Shown: one piece after another, positions 36,640-47,079 of the stretch
Layout: the number at the start of each line of letters is the position of its first letter
How positions within the stretch are numbered: position 1 is the stretch's first letter
DNA from: Beroe forskalii
Taxonomy: Eukaryota > Ctenophora > Nuda > Beroida > Beroidae
Assembly (NCBI GenBank): GCA_011033025.1
Contig: WFMF01000204.1
Location: 1-64,000 of the forward strand
Length of the DNA stretch: 64,000 nucleotides
Reading direction: 5' to 3'
Made by a program: the position numbers and the translations under genes
The notes under the pieces: generated by a model
The model's database searches: none
Told to the model about the DNA's origin: nothing
The model's input: the letters and a program-made list of their open reading frames with translations, nothing else

Positions 36640-37823
36640 CGGATCCGCAGGCAGAGCCTTTGGTGGCCGAGTGGTGACTCCCTTGGTTACACTCGTCCCT
36701 CCCGCAGGGTGGTGAGATAACCGCTGGGCCCTCAGCTTCTCTCGACATCCTAGTGAGTGCCCAACTAGGGTGAGTGAGTGAGTGATCCAAGCCGGTAAGT
36801 GCCGTCCCATGTGATCCCCTTAATTACACTATGCGCCGAAGCGGTAATGCAACAAACAGGGGGTACCAGAGGGTGAAGGATTGGGGAATGTGGAGCTTAC
36901 GGCCCTTCACCCCTCGAGCAGCCGGCGTCCCGGTACAGGGTCATGCAGGAAGCAGTGAACTTAGAGGCGTGCGTGATGGCGACCATGCTCCTATCCCTGA
37001 AGTTCACTTTCCCGCGGAACTCCGAAGAGTCTGGCAGGTCCGCTAGCAACAGGGATGCGGGAAGGAAGCGTGGAACTTGAGCCCGAAAGCTGAAGAACCT
37101 GGTCTACTAAACAATGGCCGTTAAAGCTCAGTGAATTCGGCTGACAATTATTTACCAAAAAACCAACTCAAAGTTACAAATCCACCGCGCACAGACGCCC
37201 CACCGCCAAGAAGGAAGGCCTCATGAAGGCAGTCCAGAGAGCAGGACAAAGATGCCAGCTGGATGAGGGGTTGTGTTGAAAAACACAGTTTGTGTGAACA
37301 GTAGCTGTTCGTTTCTTCACCTCGAGTTCACCCGACACTTTAGGGATCACTATCAGAGGTTGTGTTGAAAAACACAGTTTGTACTAATAGAGGATCACCC
37401 CGTGGAGATCAAAAGATTTTCTTTGAACACAGAATCTACATTCTGTGTGGCTGCGACCAAATACACCCGACCTCCAAAAGGCAGGAGAGAAGTCCGCTCG
37501 GCAGGCTTCCCCAAAAGCCCAGATCTGGATCTTCGGAGACTTGTGGCAGTCACGCTAAAGTGAAATGCTATCGTATTTCTACAGCAAGAGTAGCGCTGTT
37601 TCCATAGACAAGCATAGATTTAGCAGACCTTTATACACCAACCAGTATGCCTGCACCACTGAAGTCTGTCGGTCATGCGACTCAGACAGTCAACAGTTGC
37701 TAAGAGAGCACTTGGGCACAGTGTGATGCAAACCATGTCATCAAGCACGCCACGACATTCCCATAGCATACAGGACCCCCGTTGCCAGTAACTATTGTGT
37801 CTTCAGTTATCTAAAACAGACTG
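36640..37823. other. GC-richer unrecognised stretch
   Basis: No gene is supported. A 23-bp motif around TTGTGTTGAAAAACACAG occurs twice (37271, 37360) and can fold on itself. A GTGAGTGAGTGAGTGA run lies at ~36769. It could be a retroelement 5' UTR; I do not recognise it. Confidence 0.4.
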
Positions 37824-38438
37824 ATGAAAACACCATGGTCGGGGGCTGGACCACATGGCCTGGGGCCGGACCACATGACCTGGGGGCCGGACCACATGAC
37901 CCGGGGCCGGACCATGACTGGGGCGGACCGGCACCAAACTGTCCAACAACTCGGGGCGCAGCACCGGGGATCGGCCCAGGACCAGAGTTACGCGCAGTAC
38001 CCTCGGGATGGGGGACCGCCTAGGGATCGCCATGCTCGTGACCGGTCACGGGATCGCCTGGTTCGGGACACCACGGACCACCTACCTCGATAACTCACGG
38101 ACCGCGGAGTGGCGGCGGGACCACTCTGCGTGACATTCCGAACGACCACGCTACGTGCGTGACCCCCGCGCGACGCTGTTTCACTTAGGGACCGTGACCG
38201 ACGGTACTTGGAATCCACCAGTTTCGATATGGTCGAGTAGCCCGCAATCCTGTTCATCCGCCGTATTACGCTGACCAGGGAAGGTATCCTATTCCTAGTT
38301 CATCTTCGCATAATAACCGACTTCCGGCCTCGACCTACGGCCCCTCCTGACAATCGGCCACCTTACCAACCCATGATCCCCCAACCCATTTCCCACATAC
38401 AGGGTCGACAGAACACTGAACAGCTCTCCGATGTTTAG
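37824..38438 (+). pseudogene. Arg/Asp-rich exon-like sequence, frame-broken
   Basis: Begins with short tandem units around GGCCGGACCACATGACC (37850-37915). It then reads YPRDGGPPRDRHARDRSRDR (~37999-38058), RDRDRRYLESTS (~38185), RYGRVARNPVHPPYYADQGR (~38225) and DNRPPYQPMIPQPISHIQ (~38350), ending NTEQLSDV at a TAG (38436). Segments lie in three frames but follow one another without gaps, with composition unlike the AT-rich surroundings. The final S-D-V would fit a PDZ-binding C-terminus. It may be the last exon of a host gene, decayed or mis-sequenced. Family not recognised. Confidence 0.4.
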
Positions 38439-38865
38439 ACATTTTTACTTGATTTCAGATGAAATTTTTATGATTGGTAGATTTTCTTAATATCGTTTTA
38501 ATTCGTGTATTAAATTTAACCGGTTTCAGAAATAATTCCCATAATAAATATATGGTTTATCATGTATACTAGTACTATCTAATATCTTGAAAATTTGAGT
38601 AAATGCTTTATGATTATCTGACTCTGAGTAATTTCTTTATCAGATTCTGACTCTAATATTTAAATTTAATTAAGCGCACGCATTGTACAATTTTCGTTTT
38701 CGGCATGCATGGGCACCCGTGCTCAGCAACGACCTGCCCCGCCGTCCATACGCGGCGCTGCCGCATGCACGGCAGGACCGATCCCCGCTCAACACGAATT
38801 CCCTGGCCCTGTTCGGGCTTACAGTTACACTGTAAGTTACAGTTACTGAGACTGATCGAATCCAT
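38439..38865. other. No gene recognised
   Basis: AT-rich to ~38690, then a short GC-rich patch with CCGCCGTCCATACGCGGCG. Nothing coding is supported. Confidence 0.4.
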
Positions 38866-38908
38866 ATTTTCCCAAAACCAAAGAAGATTTGGTTGTGATG
38901 GTCCGCGG
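38866..38908 (+). repeat. Inverted repeat, left end of a 4.2-kb composite
   Basis: Starts ATTTTCCCAAAACC and ends TGTGATGGTCCGCGG. Its reverse complement is at 43056-43099. Confidence 0.85.
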
Positions 38909-38943
38909 CAATGTTATAGAGCGTTCTTTACTTCTTTATTTCC

Positions 38944-38991
38944 GTCCTGGCAAGGACGGCCTTCTCATAGAAAAAAAAAAAAAAAAAAAAA
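38944..38991 (+). mobile_element. Hairpin plus poly(A), retrocopy 3' end
   Basis: GTCCTGGCAAGGAC hairpin, then GGCCTTCTCATAG and A21 (38971-38991). Resembles the tail layout at 31426 (hairpin then A-run). The body of the element is not recognised. Confidence 0.4.
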
Positions 38992-39176
38992 CTTGCGTTT
39001 GAAAAGGGTGAAGGAAGCATCTGAGAGCTTTGAAACCTATCTTAAACGATTCCTCGTCAAATTTTACGTAGAGTCGACCCCTCTCGAGTGAATGCGTATA
39101 CCAAAATCTCGAGATATCCTCCCCTCGAACGTAACCTTGCCAGGACACTATACTTACAAGAAATAGTTGGGAATAT

Positions 39177-39963
39177 CTTATTACAGGAAATTAAGTTTAC
39201 ATATAATTAAGCCCTAAGGTCTCAAAATGGGCTTAATTTCATGCACCTTAATGACATGTATTATTAATTTCATGAGGACTAATTTTTCAAGAAAATCTGA
39301 ACATAATAAGTTCGAAATCATTGATTTTTTTCAATTATTTATCATTCAGTATTGATTAAGCTTTGATTTGATGCCGGATGGAAAGCCACTGGTATTGCCA
39401 AGACTACCAATAATGCAAGAGACACATCGTGAAGCTCACTCCTTGACACTCCATCATATCTTCAAACCTTCATACCTGAATTTACATAGCATGCAATGTT
39501 TCCAAGGCCGTTATGATTATCAGCTATTATGAGGTGTTTGTGGAAACATAATATTCGATAATTGATTTGATGTACCTGATAAGATTCTCATGATGCTGTG
39601 ATAATTTATTCTATAGGTTATTTTGTCATAGTAATTATCGTCTCTGAAAATTCCCCAATTGTGATTGATTTTGTTAAGTGGTAATTGAGAGTAATTTAAA
39701 TTATCAAAGTGTCAAATGAAGAAATAAAGCCAAAAATTCTAATTCGTAACATATAAAGTCTTAATCATTCGCATAAAAAAGGCTAAAATTTCTATCTCAT
39801 GAAATTCATATCTCCACAATGACAATTTGACTGCATGTATATAAGAATGCATTAAATTCGGCTTACATGTAATTAAGCCCTAGGGCCTCAAAAAGGGCTT
39901 AATTTCATGTAGCTTAATGACATGTAGGCTCATTTTTCTGAAGGCGATATTTCCTGTAATAAG
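39177..39963. mobile_element. Candidate small inverted-repeat element (~787 bp)
   Basis: Outer inverted ends CTTATTACAGGAAAT (39177-39191; complement 39949-39963). Just inside, two ~60-bp direct repeats each contain ATTAAGCCC...GGGCTTAAT and CTTAATGACATGTA. No coding. Confidence 0.45.
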
Positions 39964-40029
39964 GTATTTATATACTTACTTATCAGGGCGCTGGCAAGCG
40001 CTCGCGGCCACGTTATGGGGTCTCTGGAC

Positions 40030-40194
40030 GAGGGCATCTGCCCGAAGGGCAGATGCCCTCGGCCCGAAGGGCCGAGGGCATCTCCGAACGATCAGCATCG
40101 GCCCGAAGGGCCAATGGCAGCAGTCCCGGCCCGAAGGGCCGGGACTGCTGGCCGGACACAGTAAAAGAGCCAGCAGTACCAGCACGAAGTGCTG
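40030..40194. repeat. Run of five C-GAA-G triloop hairpins
   Basis: Perfect stems, all closed over GAA: 40030-40060 (14 bp), 40052-40082 (14 bp, sharing sequence with the first), 40100-40112 (5 bp), 40118-40150 (15 bp), 40180-40194 (6 bp). Stem sequences differ, while the loop and closing C-G pair are constant. DNA hairpins with C-GAA-G loops are known to be unusually stable. Confidence 0.95.
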
Positions 40195-40626
40195 AAAGTC
40201 GTAGCGGAACCAATTTTCATGTTTTGAAAAATGAGTTTGCCAGCGCCCACTATATAAAAAATACAGTGATTTGCGAAAAACGCGATTTTCGAGTCGCGTT
40301 TTAGACATGTTAACGAGCTCTGTTGGACATGAAAATTTGCACAGTTGTAGTCCATTGTATAAAGAACAATCCCTGAAAATTTCATGAAAATCGGTCGCAC
40401 CGTTTTTTCACAATAAATTATCAAAAAAATCCTGTTTTGCCAAAAATTAGTGTTATGGACGGTACGACGACGACGACTCCTCCTCCTCCTCCCACCACAA
40501 AACGGGAAAACACTTCACGGGAGAACCATAAAAGATAGAACCGTAATCTAAACGGCATTTGAAACTCTAGAATGAGGTGCGTGCACTAGGGCATGTTAAA
40601 AATATTTTCGCCAAATCCTTAATTGG
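40195..40626. other. No gene; short microsatellite
   Basis: ACGACGACGACTCCTCCTCC microsatellite at ~40465. Otherwise unremarkable. Confidence 0.4.
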
Positions 40627-41515
40627 ATAATTGACCAATTAAAGTAATTATCGCTTATAACTCAGAAAGTAAAAATGATAGCGGCTTAATTCCAACGGTA
40701 TCATTAACTAGAGCCACAATAACGTTATATGTGTTTAATTTGCGTACCGGTTTTCAACCGCCTAATGAGATAATTGGCCAATTAAAGTAATTATCGCGTA
40801 TAACTCTGAAAGTAGAAATGATAGTGACTTAATTCTAACGGTATCATTAACTAGAGCCAAAATAACGTTATATGCTTTTAATTTGTGTACCGGTTTTCAA
40901 CCGGCTAATGAGATAATTGGCCAATTAAAGTAATTATCGCTTATAGCTCAGAAAGTAGAAATGATAGCGACTTTATTCCAACGATATCATTAACTTAAGC
41001 CAAAATAACGCTTTATACGTCTAACTTGAGTACCGGCTCTCAACCGCCTAATGAGATAATTGACCAATTAAAGTAATTATCGTGTATAACTCGAAAACAA
41101 AAGATGATAACGACTTAATTCTAACGGCATCATTAACTAGAGCCAAAATTACGTTTTATACGGTTAACTTGAGTACCTGTTCTCAACCGCCTAATGAGAT
41201 AATTGACCAATTAAAGTAATTATCGTGTATAACTCGAAAACAAAAGATGACAACGACTTAATTCTAACGGCATCATTAACTAGAGGCAAAATTACGGATT
41301 ATACGTTAATTTGAGTACAGGTTGTCAACCGCGTAATTGAATAATTGGCCAATTAAAGTTATTATCTCGTATAGCTCAAAAATTAGAAATGATACCGACT
41401 TAATTCTAACGGTATTATTTACTAGAGCCGAAATTACGTTTTGTACATTAAATTTGAGTACCGGTTGTAAACTGCTTTAATGAAATAATCGACTAATAAA
41501 AGCAATTATCTCAAC
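40627..41515 (+). repeat. 143-bp satellite, 6 units plus a partial
   Basis: Units begin ATAATTG at 40627, 40770, 40913, 41056, 41199, 41341 and ATAATCG at 41485 (spacing 142-144 bp). Each has AATTAAAGTAATTATCG, TAACTCAGAAAG-like and GTATCATTAACTAGAGCC words. Confidence 0.95.
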
Positions 41516-41558
41516 TTGTACTGGATGTAGTAAGTTTTTTGCCAAAAAAGAGTGATAT

Positions 41559-41952
41559 GGATAGCCAAAAACAATTGAAAATTGTTTGGGTTTCGCAGCC
41601 ACTCCAGTACCTAAAATAATACGATAAAAATTATTGATATGAATTTTAATCGCAGCCCGGTCGTGGCGGTGCATTTTGTTAATGTTTGCAAAGCTATTCG
41701 ATTTGACCAATACGTTTATCACATTTCTGTGTTTAGGTACAGCTCGATCTTGACAAAGTCAAAGAGGGATTTACACAATGAATTAAAGAGCTGTTATTCC
41801 ATTACTACATTGAAATTGCAGTGGTCTACTACCACCGTGCACCGCCACGACCGGGCTGCGATTAAAATTCATATCAATAATTTTTATCGTATTATTTTAG
41901 GTACTGGAGTGGCTGCGAAACCCAAACAATTTTCAATTGTTTTTGGCTATCC
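41559..41952. repeat. Perfect 115-bp inverted repeat, 164-bp spacer
   Basis: 41559-41673 and 41838-41952 are exact reverse complements as far as I can read. Both arms encode HRHDRAAIKIHINNFYR outward, giving mirror-image frames. Candidate foldback element or cruciform; no clear target duplication. Confidence 0.93.
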
Positions 41953-43055
41953 TATACTTATATACTTATAGCTGATAATTTAGGACCAAATTTGAATCGC
42001 TGAGATATCGAGAACCACAAATGGTAGAGCCTTGATCGAGGGCGCGTTTTTTTCGGCAAAGATGGGAGAATGTAATAGGCTATGTAGGAAGTTTCGCGGA
42101 TCGATTTTTTTGCTGTTATGACGTCATCAAAATCGATAAAATCACGATTTTAGCGAAAAACGTTATTTTGGACCACTTTGAAGCACTGTATCTGAAAAGT
42201 TTTCTACCGCGTCATGTTTTCCCGACTTATGTAGCATCTAGACCTCGAGATTTAGCCACAAAAGAAGTTTTATGGTGATTGGTGAAAAATGAGGTCGTGG
42301 GGGCCTCCAAAAATCGAGGATCTTTACTAGGCCAAAATATGGTGACTTTGAGCATCTATATCTCAGCTCACCAACATTGCTCCATCTTTTCCAGGCGTAT
42401 CAATGTTCTTTCTCAGTCAAATATCAAGGGTAAAAAGTTTCAAGTCATCCCGATTTAAGGGAAAGGTGTGGTGGCCCCTCAAAAACGTAAATTTGAGCCG
42501 CGCGAAAAAGTCGAAAATTTGGCTAAGTCCAATTTCAGGCCGAATTCCAAAAGTGCAGGGCTGTTGTGCTATACGATAGTGACTGAATCAACATTTTGAT
42601 CTACTTGGTACTTGAATATAACAAAGAAATGGCCTATGGAAATGAAGTGCACGTGAGTTCACGTGGACGTTTTGTAGAAATTAGGCAAATTTGAAATTTG
42701 AGTCTTAAGACCGAATTTTCGACTTGATTTGATTGAAACAAGTCACAATGCAATAGAGAAACATGATTCCGGGTCCATATAACAAATTTTGCACGTGAGT
42801 TCACGCGGACGTTTTGTAGAAATTAGGGAAATTACTATTTCAACGATTTTAACGAATGATTTCTTTTCGAACGCCTAATAACGTATGTTTAGATCGTAAT
42901 AACCTCAAACAATTAAAAAGCGGCGCCCCTGTGACTCTGTGAGGGGGTTGCTATGACGACCGCTTGCGGTTTTGTCTGAGGTAATTATTGAAAAAGTAAA
43001 AACCCATGATATGAGAAAAACGCGACGGTTAAAACTGCCGCAACGTCTAACACCG
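41953..43055. other. No gene recognised
   Basis: A phrase around TTTTGTAGAAATTAGG following CACGTGAGTTCACG occurs at ~42650 and ~42793. No supported coding frame. Confidence 0.4.
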
Positions 43056-43099
43056 CCGCGGACCATCACAACCAAATCTTTTTTGGTTTTGGGAAAAAT
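43056..43099 (-). repeat. Inverted repeat, right end of the 4.2-kb composite
   Basis: Reverse complement of 38866-38908 with one or two differences. It joins directly to the sequence shared with 32044-32252. Confidence 0.85.
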
Positions 43100-43407
43100 A
43101 TCATTCTTTTTTCAGTGTTCAACTTCAATCCAATGGTAGATGGATTTCACCCATCCCTAGCGCGCAACACTCGGAAATTTGGAGGGTCGTGTTCCCCGCG
43201 GAAAAAATGGCGCGCGGCGGAGGGTAGGGTAAAATCCTACTATCCAATGGCGAAAATTCGAAAGATCACCGTTAGAATCAAACGATAGGGTTCAAAACGT
43301 CTATTTCTAAGCCAAATTTTGATATACGTGATTTCGTGACGTCACTATGACGTCACAAATAATTCATGAGATGTTTTCGGCGACATTTTATGGAGTTCTT
43401 ACTTTCC
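43091..43407 (+). repeat. Sequence shared with 32044-32252, MITE-interrupted
   Basis: Matches 32044-32252 on both sides of the MITE, through the paired TGACGTCA sites to TTCTTTTAAACACT. Confidence 0.88.
43137..43242 (+). mobile_element. 106-bp MITE with terminal inverted repeats
   Basis: Ends TAGATGGATTTCACCC and, reverse-complemented, TAGTAGGATTTTACCC. Flanked by an 8-bp duplication TCCAATGG (9 bp if the next A is counted). The related locus at 32069-32081 lacks it. A full copy in opposite orientation is at 55144-55251. TSD length suggests hAT- or Mutator-type mobilisation; no transposase seen. Confidence 0.85.
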
Positions 43408-43410
43408 TTC

Positions 43411-44939
43411 TTTTAAACACTGCAGCTTGATTTACCGTACATATCGACCTTGTATAAGTTGCATTCGTGTGAAAAATTGACTTACCGCGTGCTACTAATG
43501 ACGTCATAACTACCTCATCATGTCGAAGATACAACTTGAAACCCATCCTATTGCTCATCGGACACTATGACCGACATCATACAGTGAGATGGAGTTTTTT
43601 CAACACTATACTTGCCGTTTTGGCTATTTTTTACGTCAAAAAATGAATATTTTATGCATTTTAATGAATGAAAAGAGAACAGAATGTGTAACGTGGCAAA
43701 AGAAAGCGAAATGAAAAACAACATGTGAATAAAAAGAAAGTAAAAAACAAAAATGAATAAGAAACAGAAAGTGAAGAAAAGGCGAAAAAGAGGGGGTGGA
43801 GAATGTAGGAAACGTGAAATGAATAAGAAGTGCGTTAATGCAGAGTGAAAAACCGTGAATGAGTAAATAAGAGGAAAATTATAGGAATAAAAGATGAGGT
43901 GGTATGAGAGATGACATGAGATGATGCAACTCTTCCCATCCCGCAAGTAGCAAGTGTAAGAAGCGAGTCAGTGAGCAGAGGAAAAGACAGGAAAACGTCA
44001 TTGGGTTGCGTTAGAGTGGTCACAAGATGACGTCATGTAAGAATGACATCACTGTCAGGAGTAGGAGAGTGACTGAGTTACGTCATGCCATGATGACGTC
44101 ATAGTGAGAATTAGAAGAATTCTCACGAAGAGGTGCCTCTCCGTCATGCCATGATATGATCCGTTGCAGAGAACGATATCATAACAGTGTGTGGTACGGA
44201 GAGTTTGTACGTCGTTTTGTCTGAAAGTCTGAAGGTTTGTTTACCAGGGAAACGTGACCGTGGGAGGAAAAGAGGAGTGTTTTGTTTGTCTGGTAGTATG
44301 TACGTCTGAAAGTGTGAATGGATTCCGGGTATGTGTGTGATAGCAGTCTGAGTTGTGGTTTTAAGAAGATCCCAAGAGTGGAATGCTAAATGGGTTAGGA
44401 AGTTGGAAGGAGTCAGAGTGTCGGTGCTAAACACAGAAAGGGGCAAGATGAGAAAATTCCACCCTGTGGAATTACACAAGAGCTTGTATCGCGACGCCGC
44501 GATACCGGTCCCGGTAATTTGAAGAATCTAATTAGAAAAAGAAAGAAAAAATAATTATTGTGCGTGTCGGTGTAGTGAAACATTATAAGTTCTCGTGAAT
44601 TCAGCGGGGAGTTCCTGGAATTTGTTTACACAACGCTAACCAATCAGAGGGTCGATCAATGAACACGTGACCCGCCGGATTATGATCCGCGGACACGATG
44701 GATGATCACTTTTTGTCGTACCGCTTTCGCTACCTGGTCCCAATAGCTGCTCAGCCGAATAGATTTGCATCTGATAGTGCGAGCAGCTACCTTTTTGTAA
44801 CAGTTAACACCTTCTGCTGAAATTTATAAATCCTAATCAGTTATGATAGCTTTAGTCTAAACATGTTGTGATTTCAATGATACTTATATACGTCGTTAAG
44901 GGCGACCCTTTTTCCTTCATGATTTACTACTTTAGCCTA
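43411..44939. other. No gene supported
   Basis: Purine-rich GAAA-type low complexity at 43670-43900 creates a Phe/His-rich minus-strand frame that I do not accept. A 111-codon minus frame at 44144-44479 has no recognised domain. Confidence 0.4.
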
Positions 44940-45780
44940 CCAAGATAGTCGGCTACATAGACGACTTCTGGATTTGCCATCCCAACAAAGAAGAATGCTG
45001 GAGGCTGACGAACAAGTTGATTCAGCTTCTCGCATCGCTGGGGTTTGTAGTGAGCATGGAGAAGAGTATCCCCGAGCCAGTGAAGAAACTCTCCTTCCTA
45101 GGGATGGAGATTTGCTCGAAAACAATGACGGTATCTCTTCCACAAGAGAAGAAAACCCAACTCATGAAGCTCATCAAATGTATGGTAGATCACACCAAAC
45201 GTCAGCACGGGAGATGGCACGCCTCTTGGGCAAGTTAGAGGCAGTGAAGCCAGCATTTGCCATGACTCCCCTTTATTACAGGGAGTTACAGAGTTGGTTA
45301 ATCACTCAACAATCACTGACAGGTCAGTTCTCCATCAATCAGACTCCCTTGAAGGAGGATCAAATGGAAGAACTCAGATTCTGGGAGAAGCTTCTCCAAA
45401 ATCTTCCGCCCCAGGTGATCTTAGAGTTTCGGAAAGTTCGGAGAGACAGATGCTCAATGGTGTTGATAGCACAGAGGTGGGAATCCCAGCCTTGGTTTCC
45501 AATCCTGCAGGAAATGCTATACAAAACCCCGGTGACACTTCGAACTCACAGGGGGCTTCTCACCGATCCGCAGGGGAACCATCATCCTCTGGAGGGCATC
45601 CTAAACCTTACGGCATGGCCTGTGTCAGGAAACGCCTCCAGGGCGAGGGCCTATCAAATGAGGCGATAGAAAATATAGTTAATGCCTGGACACCTGCAAC
45701 AATCAAAAAGTACAACTCAGTGTGGAAGTCATAGCATGAATTTTGTGTTCCATTCCAGTTCCACTACGTGGAATCAGCTT
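44940..45780 (+). mobile_element. DIRS-type retroelement fossil, partial
   Basis: Parts in order: end of the reverse transcriptase with a YIDDFW active-site block, RNase H region, and the beginning of a region like the N-terminal part of the DIRS tyrosine recombinase. Broken, with a few breaks and both ends missing. Moderate age, more decayed than the copy at 59303. Divergent enough from that copy to be a different family. Confidence 0.7.
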
Positions 45781-45905
45781 ACAGTTACCCTAACGTACTG
45801 CGTACTTGGGTAAGCACCATATTACATTTACAGTAATAACTGATACAAAAATAGAAAGTGTAGAGAAAAATAAACAAAAAATAGTGGGAATGTTTAGCAT
45901 GTAGA

Positions 45906-46544
45906 GTGCCAGGAGAGAAGTATAAAACAGTGTGTAAAGAAGTGTGTGAACAAGTCAGAACAAAGCTGGAGTTGTTGATGCTGAGAGCAGGGATGAAAAT
46001 CTGTTTGATTGTGGACAGCAACCTGAAGTATGTCAGCAGGGAAATGTTTCCCTTGTTAAGCTGTGAGGGTGATCTGTTTGTGCCCTACTTGGTAAAGAAA
46101 GACTCTGAGTCTTGGCCAAGTGTGGGTCAGTTGAAGGAAGCAGGATACACAGACGTGTTGGTTGGGTTAGGGACCAACCATTGCAAGCACCCTGGTGATG
46201 GTGGAGGAAGGGTGCTGAGGCCCTGAGTGAGATTATCTCAGAGTGGGCAATAAGCCTTCCTGGGTGAGGCTTTACTGCTTGCTGCCACACCGAGCGTAAG
46301 CTCTGCAGTGTCAACCAGAGTACAACTGTACTCTGCATGGCTGCGAGGCCATCTGGAAAGAGGGTGATTGTTATCGCCCTCCCTCATACCCCACACTGAG
46401 AGGACACTGAAGGAGGGCTTTGCAAGAGAGAGGGAGCTGGAAAGTGGTGTGAAGGAGCACCAGAAGGTGCATCTCAACGAGGCTGGGGTGAAGGTCCTCA
46501 CTGAGAGGATGCAGACTGTGCTGCTAGGGCACATCCACTCATGA
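45906..46544 (+). pseudogene. SGNH/GDSL-hydrolase-like frame, broken
   Basis: The reading begins MPGEKYKTVCKEVCEQVR. It contains IVDSNLKYVS (block I-like GDS region), DVLVGLGTNHC (block with Gly-x-Asn) and VHLNEAGVKVLTERM near the end (block V His region). This is the order of SGNH hydrolases, which cleave esters, and of the inactive SGNH-like domains in some LINE ORF1 proteins. There is a one-base frame change near 46195 and at least one more before 46400. What makes it odd is that two histone-type stem-loops lie 20 and 63 bp past its stop. No promoter was identified. It could be a captured gene, a LINE ORF1 relic or mis-sequenced. Confidence 0.5.
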
Positions 46545-46563
46545 TGAGTTGTGAGGAAGAAAC

Positions 46564-46578
46564 GGCTTTTTAAGAGCC
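46564..46578 (+). terminator. Histone-like stem-loop 1 after the SGNH frame
   Basis: GGCTTTTTAAGAGCC preceded by AAC and followed by AACAAAGAAAAAG, similar to the histone downstream element. Loop is one base shorter than consensus. Confidence 0.55.
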
Positions 46579-46606
46579 AACAAAGAAAAAGAAAAACGGA
46601 GTGAAC

Positions 46607-46622
46607 GGCTTTTTTCAGAGCC
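46607..46622 (+). terminator. Histone-type stem-loop 2 after the SGNH frame
   Basis: GGCTTTTTTCAGAGCC fits the 16-nt histone consensus (GGYYYTTTTCARRRCC) and is preceded by AAC. No histone coding sequence lies upstream. Confidence 0.65.
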
Positions 46623-47079
46623 AAAAAATTAGAAAAGGGAAGTCTTGGTCAAATAAAGTTAAGTAAAGAAAGGGGTTAAAGTAGTGAATGGGGTGACAGG
46701 GGTGAAAGGGTTCAGTGAATTTGGTCAGTGTAGTCTGTCAGTGGGAAGGTATGAGTCATGGCACAGTATCAAGTGTCATGACTGAAGAGAGAAGTCTAAT
46801 CGGATTTGTTTAAGCCCGTTTAGACAAAAGAGGAGGCAAGTAAGAAGTTGCAACGAGCCCGTTCAAGCTCGTTTCAACAAAAAGGGAGGAGGAAATGATG
46901 CAGAGAGAGTGAGAATGAGGAGGTGAGTGCACTAATAGTGCACTGGAATAGTGTTACCCAAGTGAGAAGCTACACAGGCTTGTTTCAAGCTCAGTTTAAG
47001 CAGCACTGTTCTGGTGTATAATGCCGCTCAGAATTTCAAAGATGGAAACTTGTGGGTAAATTTGATCTATCACAAGTCT
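46623..47079. other. No gene recognised
   Basis: Contains GCCCGTTTAGACAAAAGAGG and CCCGTTCAAGCTCGTTTCAA phrases, loosely repeated. Nothing coding. Confidence 0.4.

Noticed and set aside
36655-36740. tRNA-like A box (TGGCCGAGTGG)
   Set aside because: No B box or cloverleaf at the required distance.
43548-43946. 132-codon minus-strand frame rich in Phe/His/Ser
   Set aside because: Reverse of a purine-rich low-complexity stretch; no domain.
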